This document shows positions 7,600-15,784 of a stretch of DNA of 34,220 bases, piece by piece. Origin of the DNA: Armatimonadota bacterium (lineage in GTDB: Bacteria; Armatimonadota; Armatimonadia; Armatimonadales; Armatimonadaceae); assembly GCA_014380815.1 (NCBI GenBank), contig JACMJB010000313.1, positions 1 to 34,220 on the forward strand, in the 5' to 3' direction. Numbering within the stretch: position 1 is the first letter of the stretch; each line of letters opens with the position of its first letter. The notes beneath the pieces are model-generated. The model did not search any database and had not been told where the DNA came from. It worked only from the letters and a program-made list of their open reading frames with translations. Position numbers and translations under genes: made by a program.

Positions 7600-8961
7600 T
7601 TGTTCAAAAAAATACTCATTGCCAACCGCGGCGAGATCGCGGTTCGGATCATTCGTGCCTGCCGGGAGATGGGTATCGCGACGGTCGCGGTCTATTCGCA
7701 GGCCGATGCAAACTCGCTCTCGGTTCAGCTTGCGGACGAATCGGTTTGTGTTGGCCCTGGCCCCGGCAAAGACTCCTACCTCAACGTCGCGAACATCGTC
7801 TCCGCCGCTCTAATCACCGGTGCGGAAGCGATCCACCCCGGCTATGGTTTTCTCTCCGAAGTCGCCTCGTTTGCGGAGATCTGCGCCGCGGTCGGGATCA
7901 AGTTCATCGGTCCCTCTGTGGATGCCATCGAGCGCATGGGCGATAAAGCTACCGCGCGCGCCACTGCGAAAAAGGCCGGTGTCCCCACGGTCCCCGGTTC
8001 AGAAGGCATCCTGGCAACCGAGGCAGATGCGATCCGGACCGCGCACAAGATCGGTTATCCCGTCGTGGTGAAGGCAACCGCGGGCGGCGGCGGTCGCGGG
8101 ATCCGCGTCGTTGAGGACGAGGATGAGTTGGCCCGCGTGTTCAAAATGGCACAGGCGGAGGCAGCGGCCTCATTCGGGAATGCCGACGTGTATCTGGAAA
8201 AATACATCCGGCGGATGCGCCACATCGAGGTTCAGATCCTGGGCGACGAGCACGGAAACTGTCTTCATTTGGGGGAGCGAGAGTGCTCGGTGCAGACCGT
8301 GCGCCACCAGAAAGTCGTCGAGGAAGCACCGTCCGCGAGCCTTTCCCCTGGTATGCGAAAGCGTATCGGGGAATCCGCGGTTAAGGCGGCGAAGGCGGTC
8401 GGATACGCGAATGCGGGAACGGTCGAGTTTATCTACACCCCCGAAGAAGAGTTCTACTTCATGGAGATGAACACCCGAATCCAGGTAGAGCATCCGGTGA
8501 CGGAAGCGGTGACCGGCATTGATCTGGTTCAGTGGCAGATCCGCATTGCGGCGGGGGAACGGCTTTCGTTTCAGCAGCGCAGCATCGAGTGGACCGGACA
8601 CTCGATCGAGTGCCGGGTCACTGCCCAGGACCCGAACCGTGGGTTTGCCCCGGCAGCGGGCACACTGACCACGGTCCGGCTTCCCGGTGGCCTGGGCGTG
8701 CGCGTGGATACCCAGATCTATAGCGGCTACACGGTGCCACCCTTTTACGACTCGAATCTGGCCAAGGTGATTGTCTGGGCACCGGACCGGCTGCAGGCGA
8801 TTCAGCGAATGCGCTGCGCGCTGGGCGAACTGGTGATTGAGGGGAGTCCGACGAATGTATCCTTTCTGCAGCGGATTCTGTCCGACGATCGCTACCTCGC
8901 CAATGAGATTTCGACCGCCTTTTTGCCTAAACTGATGGAAGAAGCGGGGCTGACGATTTGA
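7600..8961 (+). CDS. accC: Acetyl-CoA carboxylase biotin carboxylase subunit
   Basis: This ATP-grasp enzyme carboxylates biotin on BCCP, the first half-reaction of malonyl-CoA synthesis. The N-terminus FKKILIANRGEIAVRI is canonical, so I place the start at TTG 7600 (453 aa, the normal length). An in-frame upstream TTG at 7543 would add 19 residues without homology. The glycine-rich ATP loop is GGGGRGIRVV. Catalytic segments HQKVVEEAPS and MNTRIQVEHPVTE are intact. No clear Shine-Dalgarno sequence is visible. The enzyme looks fully active, in contrast to the adjacent AccB, which lacks its acceptor Lys, so its carrier partner is probably encoded elsewhere. accA and accD are not in the window. 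Confidence 0.97.
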   Translation: MFKKILIANRGEIAVRIIRACREMGIATVAVYSQADANSLSVQLADESVCVGPGPGKDSYLNVANIVSAALITGAEAIHPGYGFLSEVASFAEICAAVGIKFIGPSVDAIERMGDKATARATAKKAGVPTVPGSEGILATEADAIRTAHKIGYPVVVKATAGGGGRGIRVVEDEDELARVFKMAQAEAAASFGNADVYLEKYIRRMRHIEVQILGDEHGNCLHLGERECSVQTVRHQKVVEEAPSASLSPGMRKRIGESAVKAAKAVGYANAGTVEFIYTPEEEFYFMEMNTRIQVEHPVTEAVTGIDLVQWQIRIAAGERLSFQQRSIEWTGHSIECRVTAQDPNRGFAPAAGTLTTVRLPGGLGVRVDTQIYSGYTVPPFYDSNLAKVIVWAPDRLQAIQRMRCALGELVIEGSPTNVSFLQRILSDDRYLANEISTAFLPKLMEEAGLTI

Positions 8962-9049
8962 CCGAACCGATGTGGGCGGCGCGGGTCCTGGGACAATGGG
9001 ACAGGCGGTCGGTGCGCCCTCTGACAGGACGGGGTAAGATGATTTTGCA

Positions 9050-9544
9050 ATGATGAAGGCTACACCCTCGACGCGGCGCGCTGCCCGTGAAACCGCTTTG
9101 CGTGTTCTTTATACGGTGGATGTCGGTAAACAGCCGGTCGAGGAGGTGCTGGAAGAGACCCTCGAGGCCAACGAACTGGATGAAAAAGGGATCGCATTCA
9201 CCCGCTCCCTGGTCGCTGGCACACTGCGCAGTCAGAAAGAGATTGACAGCCAGATTGACCGGATCGCAGTAGGATTTCCCACGGTCCGGCAGACAGCGGT
9301 GGATCGTAACATCCTGCGCCTAGCCGCGGCGGAGATCCTGTTTCGCGTCTCGGATGCGCCGCCGGGCGCCGTCGTCAACGAAGCCGTGGAACTGGCGAAA
9401 AAGTACTCCACTGCGGAATCGGGCCGTTTTGTGAACGGCGTTCTTGGAACGCTGGTTCGCGAGGTTGAGGCCCAGAGCGGTCCTGTGGAAGGCGGCGCCG
9501 CAGAGAATAGCGGGGAGAGTAGCGAGGACACGACGCTTGACTGA
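9050..9544 (+). CDS. nusB: Transcription antitermination factor NusB
   Basis: NusB (164 aa) pairs with NusE (ribosomal protein S10) on boxA RNA during rRNA transcription. The all-helical fold is clear: RRAARETALRVLYTVD at the start, then DRNILRLAAAEILF and VVNEAVELAKKYSTAESGRF, then VNGVLGTLVRE. A Ser/Glu/Gly-rich tail of about 25 residues follows the conserved domain. ATG 9050 is chosen; ATG 9053 immediately after is an alternative. The last 8 nt overlap the folD start. The accC-nusB-folD order is the common bacterial one. Confidence 0.96.
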   Translation: MMKATPSTRRAARETALRVLYTVDVGKQPVEEVLEETLEANELDEKGIAFTRSLVAGTLRSQKEIDSQIDRIAVGFPTVRQTAVDRNILRLAAAEILFRVSDAPPGAVVNEAVELAKKYSTAESGRFVNGVLGTLVREVEAQSGPVEGGAAENSGESSEDTTLD

Positions 9545-10421
9545 AACTCCCCTGCTGCTGGATGGCACCGCGACCGCCAGGGTTATTCGTGCTGAGGTCG
9601 AGGCTCGTGTCCGTCATCTCAAAGAGGTTTATGGCGTCACGCCTGGCCTGGCCGCCGTGCTTGCGGGAGACAATCCTGCCTCGGTCACCTATGTGCGGAT
9701 GAAACGCCGTGCCTGTGAGAAGGCCGGCATTACCTCCACAGCCCGCGAGTTCGGTTCGGACGCAACCCAGGAGCAGATACTGGAAGCCGTCCACGAACTG
9801 AATGCGGACCGAGGGGTCCATGGGGTCCTGGTCCAGCATCCGTTGCCGAAGGGCCTGGACGAGTCCGAGGTGCTGGCGGCGGTGGACCCAAACAAGGACG
9901 TAGACGGGATCGGTCGCGGCAGCCTGGGCGACCTCGTCAAGGGAGAAGCGGTGTTTGTGGCCTGCACCCCCGCAGGAATGGTGGAACTACTTGACCGGTA
10001 CCGCTTGCCGATCGAGGGCAAGCACGCGGTTGTGATCGGGCGCTCCGTGATCCTGGGGAAACCGATGGCGCTGCTGCTTCTGAACCGAAATGCCACGGTC
10101 ACCATCTGCCATTCGAAGACCCACAACCTGGCGGAGATCACCCGTCAGGCGGACATTCTGGTGGCGGCGGTCGGACGAGCCGAGATGGTGACCGGAGACA
10201 TGCTGAAGCCCGGCGCGGTCGTGCTGGATGCCGGGTACAATCGAGTTCCCGGGCGGGACCAGGATGTGGGCGACTGTGACTACGAAAGCTGCTCCCGGGT
10301 TGCCTCCGCGATCACGCCCGTCCCCGGCGGCGTCGGCCCGATGACAATCGCGGTCCTTCTAGCCAATACGGTCACCGCTGCCGAGCGCCGGGTTGGGTTC
10401 GGAAAGCCAGGCGCCGGGTAA
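9537..10421 (+). CDS. folD: Bifunctional methylene-THF dehydrogenase / methenyl-THF cyclohydrolase
   Basis: FolD (294 aa) interconverts 5,10-methylene-THF and 10-formyl-THF with NADP. Conserved blocks are VTYVRMKRRACEKAGI (Tyr and Lys of the cyclohydrolase site), VLVQHPLPKG, PNKDVDGI, CTPAGMVELL, the Rossmann stretch VVIGRSVILGKPMALLLL, and TPVPGGVGPMTIAVLLANT. The start is TTG 9537: GAGGA at 9524-9528 lies 8 nt upstream, and the N-terminus MTETPLLLDG fits the family. The frame extends further upstream inside nusB, but that part has no homology. It overlaps nusB by 8 nt and ispA by 1 nt (TAATG), so the three are coupled. Confidence 0.96.
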   Translation: MTETPLLLDGTATARVIRAEVEARVRHLKEVYGVTPGLAAVLAGDNPASVTYVRMKRRACEKAGITSTAREFGSDATQEQILEAVHELNADRGVHGVLVQHPLPKGLDESEVLAAVDPNKDVDGIGRGSLGDLVKGEAVFVACTPAGMVELLDRYRLPIEGKHAVVIGRSVILGKPMALLLLNRNATVTICHSKTHNLAEITRQADILVAAVGRAEMVTGDMLKPGAVVLDAGYNRVPGRDQDVGDCDYESCSRVASAITPVPGGVGPMTIAVLLANTVTAAERRVGFGKPGAG

Positions 10422-11332
10422 TGTCCGCTTCCATTACTGCCCCTGATTTTGATTTCAGCCGCTATGTGCGAGACCGGGCGCGTCTCGTGAATGATGCCCT
10501 GGATCGTTACACCCCGACCGACAGTGTTCATCCCACGGTGCTGCATGCGGCGATGCGGTATTCGCTCTTTGCGGGCGGCAAGCGGATTCGCCCCCTGCTT
10601 TGCATCGCGAGCGCCGAGGCCCTGGGGGGAACCACGGAAGACGTGCTCCCGACCGCCTGCGCACTGGAGATGGTCCACACCTTCTCCCTCATCCACGATG
10701 ATCTGCCGGCGATTGATGACGATGATTACCGGCGCGGCCTGCTGACCTCCCACAAGAAGTTCGGCGAAGCGATTGCCATCTTGGCGGGCGATGCCCTGCA
10801 CACCCTTGCGTTCACGACGATTGCGATGCATCAGCAGGCCGCCCAGCCCACGGTCATCATCGAGGTGATCCGGCGTCTTGCGCTGGCCTCGGGGACGCTG
10901 GGAATGGTTGGCGGGCAGGTAGACGACATCGCGAGTGAAGGCAAGGCGATCTCCGCGGAGGTTCTGCGCTCGATCCATGCCCGCAAGACCGGCGCGCTCC
11001 TGAATGCGGCGATCGAGACCGGCGCCCTGCTAGCGAACGCTTCCGAGGCGGACCTGGTCTCGCTGCAGCGATTCGGGGAACAGGTGGGATTGGCGTTTCA
11101 GATCGTGGACGATATTCTGGATGTCACCAGTGACGACGCCACGCTGGGCAAACCGACCGGTTCCGACGAAAAAAACGACAAAGCGACGTACCCGAAGCTG
11201 TTTGGGCTGGAAGCCTCCATCGGCTTTGCCCGGGAGGCCTCGGATGCCGCCATCGCGGCGATCCGCTCCTTTGGACCCGCCGCGGAGCCGTTACGCTGTT
11301 TCGCCCGCTTTATCGTGGACCGGGAAAAGTAG
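10421..11332 (+). CDS. ispA: Polyprenyl (farnesyl/geranylgeranyl) diphosphate synthase
   Basis: This is a short-chain trans-prenyl diphosphate synthase of 303 aa that condenses IPP with allylic diphosphates. It shows GGKRIRPLL (about 52-60), the first Asp-rich motif in HDDLPAIDDDDYRRG (about 92-106) and the second in VDDILD (about 229-234) followed by TLGKPTGSDE. The two-residue insertion in the first Asp-rich motif is typical of bacterial IspA and GGPPS types. Product length cannot be read with certainty. Its ATG shares one base with the folD stop. The xseA/xseB and dxs genes often found here are absent; rnpB follows instead. Confidence 0.94.
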   Translation: MSASITAPDFDFSRYVRDRARLVNDALDRYTPTDSVHPTVLHAAMRYSLFAGGKRIRPLLCIASAEALGGTTEDVLPTACALEMVHTFSLIHDDLPAIDDDDYRRGLLTSHKKFGEAIAILAGDALHTLAFTTIAMHQQAAQPTVIIEVIRRLALASGTLGMVGGQVDDIASEGKAISAEVLRSIHARKTGALLNAAIETGALLANASEADLVSLQRFGEQVGLAFQIVDDILDVTSDDATLGKPTGSDEKNDKATYPKLFGLEASIGFAREASDAAIAAIRSFGPAAEPLRCFARFIVDREK

Positions 11333-11351
11333 TCGCTCCGCTCCCGCATGA

Positions 11352-11357
11352 TACAAT
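11352..11357 (+). promoter_or_regulatory. -10 box of rnpB
   Basis: TACAAT lies 6 nt before the first base of the RNase P RNA P1 helix, which is the expected distance to a transcription start at about 11364. No good -35 hexamer is visible upstream, so the call rests on position. Confidence 0.45.
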
Positions 11358-11363
11358 CTCGTG

Positions 11364-11727
11364 CGGAGTGGGACGGGTGGTCGCGGAGACCAGCGGTTCG
11401 GCAGTGCCGGAACGCGAGTCTCTGAGGAAAGTCCGGGCTTCACAGGGCGCGATGCTTGTTAACGGCAAGGCGGGGCGACCCGACGGAAAGTGCAACAGAA
11501 AGATACCGCTCCTGCTTGCGGGAGTAAGGATGAAATGGTGCGGTAAGAGCGCACCGGCGGCATGGTGACATGTCGGCCCGGCAAACCCCATCGGAAGCAA
11601 GGCCCAAACAGGAGGAGTTGACGCTGCCCGCCGATCCTCCGGGTAGGGCCGCTTGAGGCGCACGGCAACGGGCGTCCCAGAGAGATGACCACACAAATAC
11701 AGAACCCGGCTTACAGGCCCACTCCAG
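11364..11727 (+). ncRNA. rnpB: RNase P RNA, bacterial type A
   Basis: This is the catalytic RNA that matures tRNA 5' ends. The P1 strands GGAGTGGG (11365-11372) and CCCACTCC (11718-11725) close the molecule. Conserved core segments are in order: GAGGAAAGTCCGGGC (from about 11424), GCAACAGAAAGATACCGC (from about 11492), CGGTAAGAGCGCACCGG (about 11541), the CCA-binding L15 segment GGCAAACCCC (about 11580) and ACAGAACCCGGCTTACAG (about 11699). Ends are estimated from P1 pairing and may be off by a few bases. It lies between ispA and a Dabb gene on the same strand. Reading frames across it on either strand are not genes. Confidence 0.96.
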
Positions 11728-11773
11728 CCTTGTGTACCGGTTTTTACCTTTTCCAGAACAGGCGAGACGAACC

Positions 11774-12112
11774 ATGAGTGCGGCAGCAGCAGCGACAGCG
11801 GGATTCTTACATCTGGTTTACTTTTACGCAGCGGAGAACTCGACCTCCGAAGATGCAAGTGCCCTGATCGCGGGCATTCGACGTCATCTGACTGGCATCC
11901 CCGGCGTGGTGCGTCTGGAGACCGGCGTACCTGCAGGTACCCCGCGTGCGGCGGTAGACAACAGCTACCTGGTCGCTCTGCTGGTCGAATACGAAGATGC
12001 GGCGGGGCATGATGTCTATCAGGATCACCCGGATCACCTGCGCTTCATCGCTGAATGCAGTCCGCTCTGGTCGCGCGTCCAGGTTTTCGATACGCTGATC
12101 GCGCGGGGTTAA
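11774..12112 (+). CDS. Dabb (stress-responsive A/B barrel) domain protein
   Basis: A 112-residue single-domain protein. The fold is recognised from FLHLVYFYA at the start, PGVVRLETG in the middle, VEYEDAAGHDVYQDHPDHLRFI and the C-terminal VQVFDTLIA. Dabb proteins form dimeric alpha/beta barrels; most bacterial members have no known substrate. ATG 11774, with GGCGAG 8-13 nt upstream, gives the normal length; an in-frame GTG at 11732 would add 14 residues close to the end of rnpB. Its stop overlaps the ATG of the phosphoesterase (TAATG), so the two are co-translated. Confidence 0.88.
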   Translation: MSAAAAATAGFLHLVYFYAAENSTSEDASALIAGIRRHLTGIPGVVRLETGVPAGTPRAAVDNSYLVALLVEYEDAAGHDVYQDHPDHLRFIAECSPLWSRVQVFDTLIARG

Positions 12113-12792
12113 TGGCAGCGGCACGTCGCGTCTGGGCATTGGCGGACACGCACCTTGGCGCCGCGGTCGGAAAATCCATGGACCGGTTCGGCGATTACTG
12201 GCACGGCCACCGGGAGAAGATCCTCGTCAATACGAGAAATACCGTGGGACCGGAGGATGTCTTTCTGCTCCCCGGTGACCTTTCCTGGGCCATGCACCGC
12301 CGTGACGCCATCATGGACCTCTCCTTTCTCGCTGCCCTGCCCGGTATCAAAATCGCCATCAAGGGCAACCACGACTACTGGTGGGAATCCGGCAGACCCA
12401 TCGGCTATCCGGGCCTTCTGTCTCCCCCGGTCCGCCTGGGCGACGGCGGACTGGGGATTGCGGGAACGCGGGGCTGGTTCGTGCCGGAACCCGGCAGCGA
12501 AACCGAGGCCGCCGACCGCCGCGTTCTGGAGCGAGAGCGGGAGCGGCTGGTTCGAAGTTTGGAAGCCATCGCCGACTGCGAAACCCGGCTGGTGATGACC
12601 CATTATCCCCCGCAGCCGTTTCTGCCCGAGATCGCCGCCGCGGGAGCAGCGGCGGTCGCTTACGGACACGTCCACCTGGGTTCGCTTCCGAAGGACGAAA
12701 TTCTAGCGGTGGACGGCGCGCTGGTGGGCGGGGTCCCTCTTTACTGCGTCGCCTGCGACCGCATCAACTTCACCCCGCGACGAATCCTCTAG
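12112..12792 (+). CDS. Calcineurin-like metallophosphoesterase
   Basis: This 226-residue predicted phosphohydrolase carries the complete dinuclear-metal signature: ADTHLG (Asp12, His14), GDLSW (Asp56), GNHDYWW (Asn86, His87), THYPP (His164) and YGHVHLG (His186, His188). There is no signal peptide, so it is cytoplasmic. The substrate is unknown. The start ATG 12112 overlaps the preceding Dabb stop; the frame runs further upstream inside Dabb without homology. Its TAG overlaps the dsbD stop in a shared CTAG (12789-12792), with no terminator between the convergent genes. Confidence 0.92.
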   Translation: MAAARRVWALADTHLGAAVGKSMDRFGDYWHGHREKILVNTRNTVGPEDVFLLPGDLSWAMHRRDAIMDLSFLAALPGIKIAIKGNHDYWWESGRPIGYPGLLSPPVRLGDGGLGIAGTRGWFVPEPGSETEAADRRVLERERERLVRSLEAIADCETRLVMTHYPPQPFLPEIAAAGAAAVAYGHVHLGSLPKDEILAVDGALVGGVPLYCVACDRINFTPRRIL

Positions 12793-14789
12793 ACGCTTCG
12801 TTCTCTGACCTTTTCACGGTTCCTGGTAGTCTGTCGGGTGCGGCTCTTTTGCAGAAAACCCGCGAACTTTCCCGGGTCACGAGTGATCCCCGCCGAACGA
12901 GCAGCGGGCTTCCCGTCCGGCGTCAGGATGCCGTACAAAGGCAGTGCGACATCTCCGAAGACCTTTTCCTGATACTCCTGGTTTTTTGCCCCATCCTTGC
13001 CGCCATCGGTATACAGGCGGACCCGGACAAACTGCTCCAGTTCCGATTTGACGGCAGGCACGGGAAAAACGTTCTTTTCCATCCAGCGGCAGTTGGTGCA
13101 GGTGTAACCCGTGAAGTCAATAAAGACCGGCTTGTTCTCCGCTTTTGCCTGGGCGAGGGCGGCCTCCAGCGTTTCCAGGAAGACCGGTTCGTCGGCGGAT
13201 GCCTGCGAACCTTCCGACACCCCATAGCCGTAGTTCGTAGGCGGAAGAAAAGCGACCACCCAGTCGTTCAACGGGCGACCGCTCAATCCCCAAAAACAGT
13301 AGGCCGCAAGGGCGGCGAACAGTCCGGCGCCGACGCGCCGTGCCGGGGTCGGCGAGCGATCAGGCGTATTGAAGCCGATATACAGCAGACCCAGAAGCCA
13401 GGCTGCCCCGGCGAGAGCGATCACCGCCCAGAGCGAGAGCAGCATCGGCTGGGTCAGCGCCTTCCACTGCCAGACCAGGTCCGTATTGGAAAGGAATTTG
13501 AGCGCGGCGGCAAGCTCCAGAAATCCCATACTGCCTTTGACCGTCGTCAGCCAGACCCCGGATTTGGGGAGTTTTGCCAGGAGGCCGGGAAACAGGGCGA
13601 GCACGAAGAACGGCAGCGCGAGCGCGGTCGCGAAGGCCATCATGCCCAGAATAGGCCGCACCCACTGCGCGCCGGTGCTCGCCGATGCCGCAGCGACCAG
13701 AACGGTGCCGATGAAAGGGGCGGTGCAGGTGAACGCGGCAACCACGAAGGTAAGACCCATCCCGAGAACCCCCAGTGTCCCGGTGGCCCGGTCCCCTCCC
13801 CCCCGCTGCAGAAAGGCGGGAGGGCGAATCTCCACGACTTCCAGCAGGGCAAGCGCAAACACGATGAACAGAATGCCGAACACCAGATTAGTCCAGGGAC
13901 TTGCGGCAAATCGGTTCGCCCCCGCAGCCCCGACGGTGGCGGCAAGAACCGCGCCGATCGCGGTAAAGGCAAGGATGATCCCGAGGCAGTAGGTCGCGGC
14001 CAGCGGGACGATGGAGGCTTTTTCCTGGCCCGGTTTGCCTGCGGTCGCCTGTTTGGTAAAGAAGGCGAGTGTCACGGGGATCATGGGGAAGACGCAGGGA
14101 GTCACGAGCGCAAGAATGCCAGCCCCAAACGCGGCGGCAAGAAACGAGAGCAGGCTGCCCCCGGCGGTCCCGCTGTCCTCCACCAGCATCACCGGGGATG
14201 CCAGGGGGGCCGCCACCGCGGCGGCGGGAGGGTTGCGGTATTCCGGACGCGGTCCTCCTGCCTCGACGGTGAACGCCGGAGCGGGGACCGAGGCGGTCGT
14301 GGGCGGGAGGCAGAACGACTCCGTGCAGGCCATGTAGCGCACCGAAACGCTCAGAGTGACCGGCCCGGGTTTTGCCGCGTCGCTCAGGCGAAGATAGCGG
14401 GTGAAGGTCGCGGTCCCGTCGTGGATGCCGAGCGTCTTGCTGAAGTTCGGATCATTGACCTGTTTGGGGGCCGTTTCGGTCACCGCACCCTCCGCTTTGA
14501 GTCCCACCCCGGCGACTGTTAACTCAGTCGCCTGAGGTCCCGGAGGCGGCACGGGAACCACAGAGTAAAGATGGTAGGTCGGCTTGATCTTTGCGGTCAC
14601 CGATACCGTGACTACCTCGCCGGGACGCGCCGATGCCGGACTCACGCTCGCGGACCAGATAGCGGGTGAGCGCCGACTGCCCTGGGCAAACGAAGGGGAT
14701 GCCATCAGAAGGGCGATGATCCCGAGAAAGAGCAGACGTGTGGCGCGATATATCGAATCTTTTCCGCTGGCGAGAGTAGGCATGAGCAT
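12789..14789 (-). CDS. dsbD: DsbD-type thiol:disulfide interchange protein
   Basis: A 666-residue membrane protein that carries cytoplasmic reducing power to the cell envelope. The N-terminus has a signal segment (about 17-36), then a DsbD-alpha-like domain with Cys155 and Cys160 (ACTESFC). The multi-pass core holds the redox Cys in VTPCVFPMIPVT (Cys232) and AFTCTAPFIG. The C-terminal thioredoxin-like domain has YTCTNCRWME with CxxC at 564-567. All three redox pairs are therefore present. ATG 14789 has GGAAGG about 10 nt upstream; ATG 14783 is an alternative. It likely maintains reduced thiols for c-type cytochromes or other exported proteins. No partner oxidoreductase gene is adjacent. Confidence 0.93.
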   Translation of the reverse strand: MLMPTLASGKDSIYRATRLLFLGIIALLMASPSFAQGSRRSPAIWSASVSPASARPGEVVTVSVTAKIKPTYHLYSVVPVPPPGPQATELTVAGVGLKAEGAVTETAPKQVNDPNFSKTLGIHDGTATFTRYLRLSDAAKPGPVTLSVSVRYMACTESFCLPPTTASVPAPAFTVEAGGPRPEYRNPPAAAVAAPLASPVMLVEDSGTAGGSLLSFLAAAFGAGILALVTPCVFPMIPVTLAFFTKQATAGKPGQEKASIVPLAATYCLGIILAFTAIGAVLAATVGAAGANRFAASPWTNLVFGILFIVFALALLEVVEIRPPAFLQRGGGDRATGTLGVLGMGLTFVVAAFTCTAPFIGTVLVAAASASTGAQWVRPILGMMAFATALALPFFVLALFPGLLAKLPKSGVWLTTVKGSMGFLELAAALKFLSNTDLVWQWKALTQPMLLSLWAVIALAGAAWLLGLLYIGFNTPDRSPTPARRVGAGLFAALAAYCFWGLSGRPLNDWVVAFLPPTNYGYGVSEGSQASADEPVFLETLEAALAQAKAENKPVFIDFTGYTCTNCRWMEKNVFPVPAVKSELEQFVRVRLYTDGGKDGAKNQEYQEKVFGDVALPLYGILTPDGKPAARSAGITRDPGKFAGFLQKSRTRQTTRNREKVRERSV

Positions 14790-14809
14790 TTTAGAAGGAC
14801 CTTCCGCCT

Positions 14810-14840
14810 ATTATACGTCTGAGACCTCTGAAAGATTCAA
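14810..14840 (-). promoter_or_regulatory. Promoter of dsbD
   Basis: On the minus strand a perfect TATAAT (plus positions 14810-14815) lies 20 nt upstream of the dsbD start. TTGAAT at 14835-14840 is a 4/6 -35 match but with a long 19-nt spacer. Confidence 0.5.
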
Positions 14841-14861
14841 TTCCAGGCGGTCAAATCACAA

Positions 14862-14904
14862 AAACCACCACGACACCGATGCAGAATCGGTTTCGTGGTG
14901 GTTT
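14862..14904 (-). terminator. Terminator of the ferritin-like operon
   Basis: A 17-bp stem (14864-14880 with 14886-14902, one mismatch) and a 5-nt loop, core ACCACCACGA. On the minus strand it is followed by GGTTTTTGTGATTT. It lies 37 nt past the ferritin-like gene stop and just upstream of the dsbD promoter, so it separates the two units. Confidence 0.85.
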
Positions 14905-14941
14905 CGATGTCGTTCGCCTCGTACGGAGGAACCGCCTGAGC

Positions 14942-15703
14942 CTAGTTGATGATGGTAAAGCCGTTTGGTCCGGTGACGACGGCAAGCACCGCGGTGGGTT
15001 CTAGGTTGATAATGTCAATCCCGTTGTTGTTGTTCGACAGCGGTGCGGTCGAGACCGGGTTGCCGTTCGGGTCGGTTGTCACGCCCCGGGATAGAAGGAG
15101 CGCCGCGACGGTCGCCGTATGACGGGCTTCCGTTGCCTGAATGCCTCCCGCGACCGCAATGTAGGTGTAGTCGGTGAAGTATTTGATCGCGCCGAGGTAT
15201 GCCTGAGTTCCGGTATTCTCCACCAGATAGAGCAGGTTCAGGATCGCGTTCGGGTCCGTGACCGCCGCGAGGCCAAAGTCAAACGAAGCCGTGGCAAGTG
15301 GCTGACCGGGTGCGGTGATGGCACTGGCGCCCAGAGCGCCCCTGAGGAAGTCACGGTGGTCCGCTTCGATCTGCGCGAAGCTCTGCACGTAGGTCAGTGC
15401 GGCATCGTTCGCCGGGACCCCAAGCGCCTGCAGTCGGGCAATGGCCTGCACGTAAAGGTCCGCTTCCAGGGTTTCCAGTGCCAGGGCGTAGTTGAGCACC
15501 TTGATATTGCCGGTTCCCGGAATATCATTGAACGTCAGCAGGGGCTTTGTGCCCTGAGCCTGCGCACGCCGCGCGCTGCCCAGTGCCGCGATGCCGATAC
15601 CCGCTGCCGCGAGCGCTGCACCCCGAACGATGTCCGATGCGCCGCGTGATTCCTCCCGCTGCGCCGGTGCGGCGGTTTCGAGAAGGGAATTCGTTTCCTT
15701 CAT
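14942..15703 (-). CDS. Ferritin-like domain protein, paralogue 1
   Basis: A 253-residue protein of the ferritin-like group (Ferritin_2 type). Helix motifs with likely di-metal ligands are LETLEADLYVQAI, QIEADHRDFLRGAL, YLVENTGTQAYLGA and QATEARHTATVAALL. The N-terminal 50 residues resemble a Tat-type export signal (RGAALAAAGIGIAALG, then RRAQAQG), but the twin-Arg motif is missing: it reads SRGASD. Export is therefore uncertain. The C-terminal tail is Asn-rich (SNNNNGID). A good AAGGA site precedes the ATG. It follows the paralogous gene by 81 nt on the same strand and ends at a terminator. Members are linked to stress or desiccation; the role here is unknown. Confidence 0.88.
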   Translation of the reverse strand: MKETNSLLETAAPAQREESRGASDIVRGAALAAAGIGIAALGSARRAQAQGTKPLLTFNDIPGTGNIKVLNYALALETLEADLYVQAIARLQALGVPANDAALTYVQSFAQIEADHRDFLRGALGASAITAPGQPLATASFDFGLAAVTDPNAILNLLYLVENTGTQAYLGAIKYFTDYTYIAVAGGIQATEARHTATVAALLLSRGVTTDPNGNPVSTAPLSNNNNGIDIINLEPTAVLAVVTGPNGFTIIN

Positions 15704-15784
15704 TAGAGTCCTTTTCCTGTCAAAGTCTCGCGCTTCGGGCGGTCTCCCGCCGGGATGCGCAAGGGATTAATGGTTATGTGGGGC

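Noticed and set aside
11310-11858. Open frames on both strands across 11310-11858
   Set aside because: They cross the RNase P RNA, whose conserved core and closing P1 helix are unmistakable; the frames have no protein homology that I can see.
12381-14522. 713-codon open frame on the plus strand across dsbD
   Set aside because: Arg/Gly/Gln-rich, low-complexity translation typical of an antisense frame; the minus strand encodes a complete DsbD.
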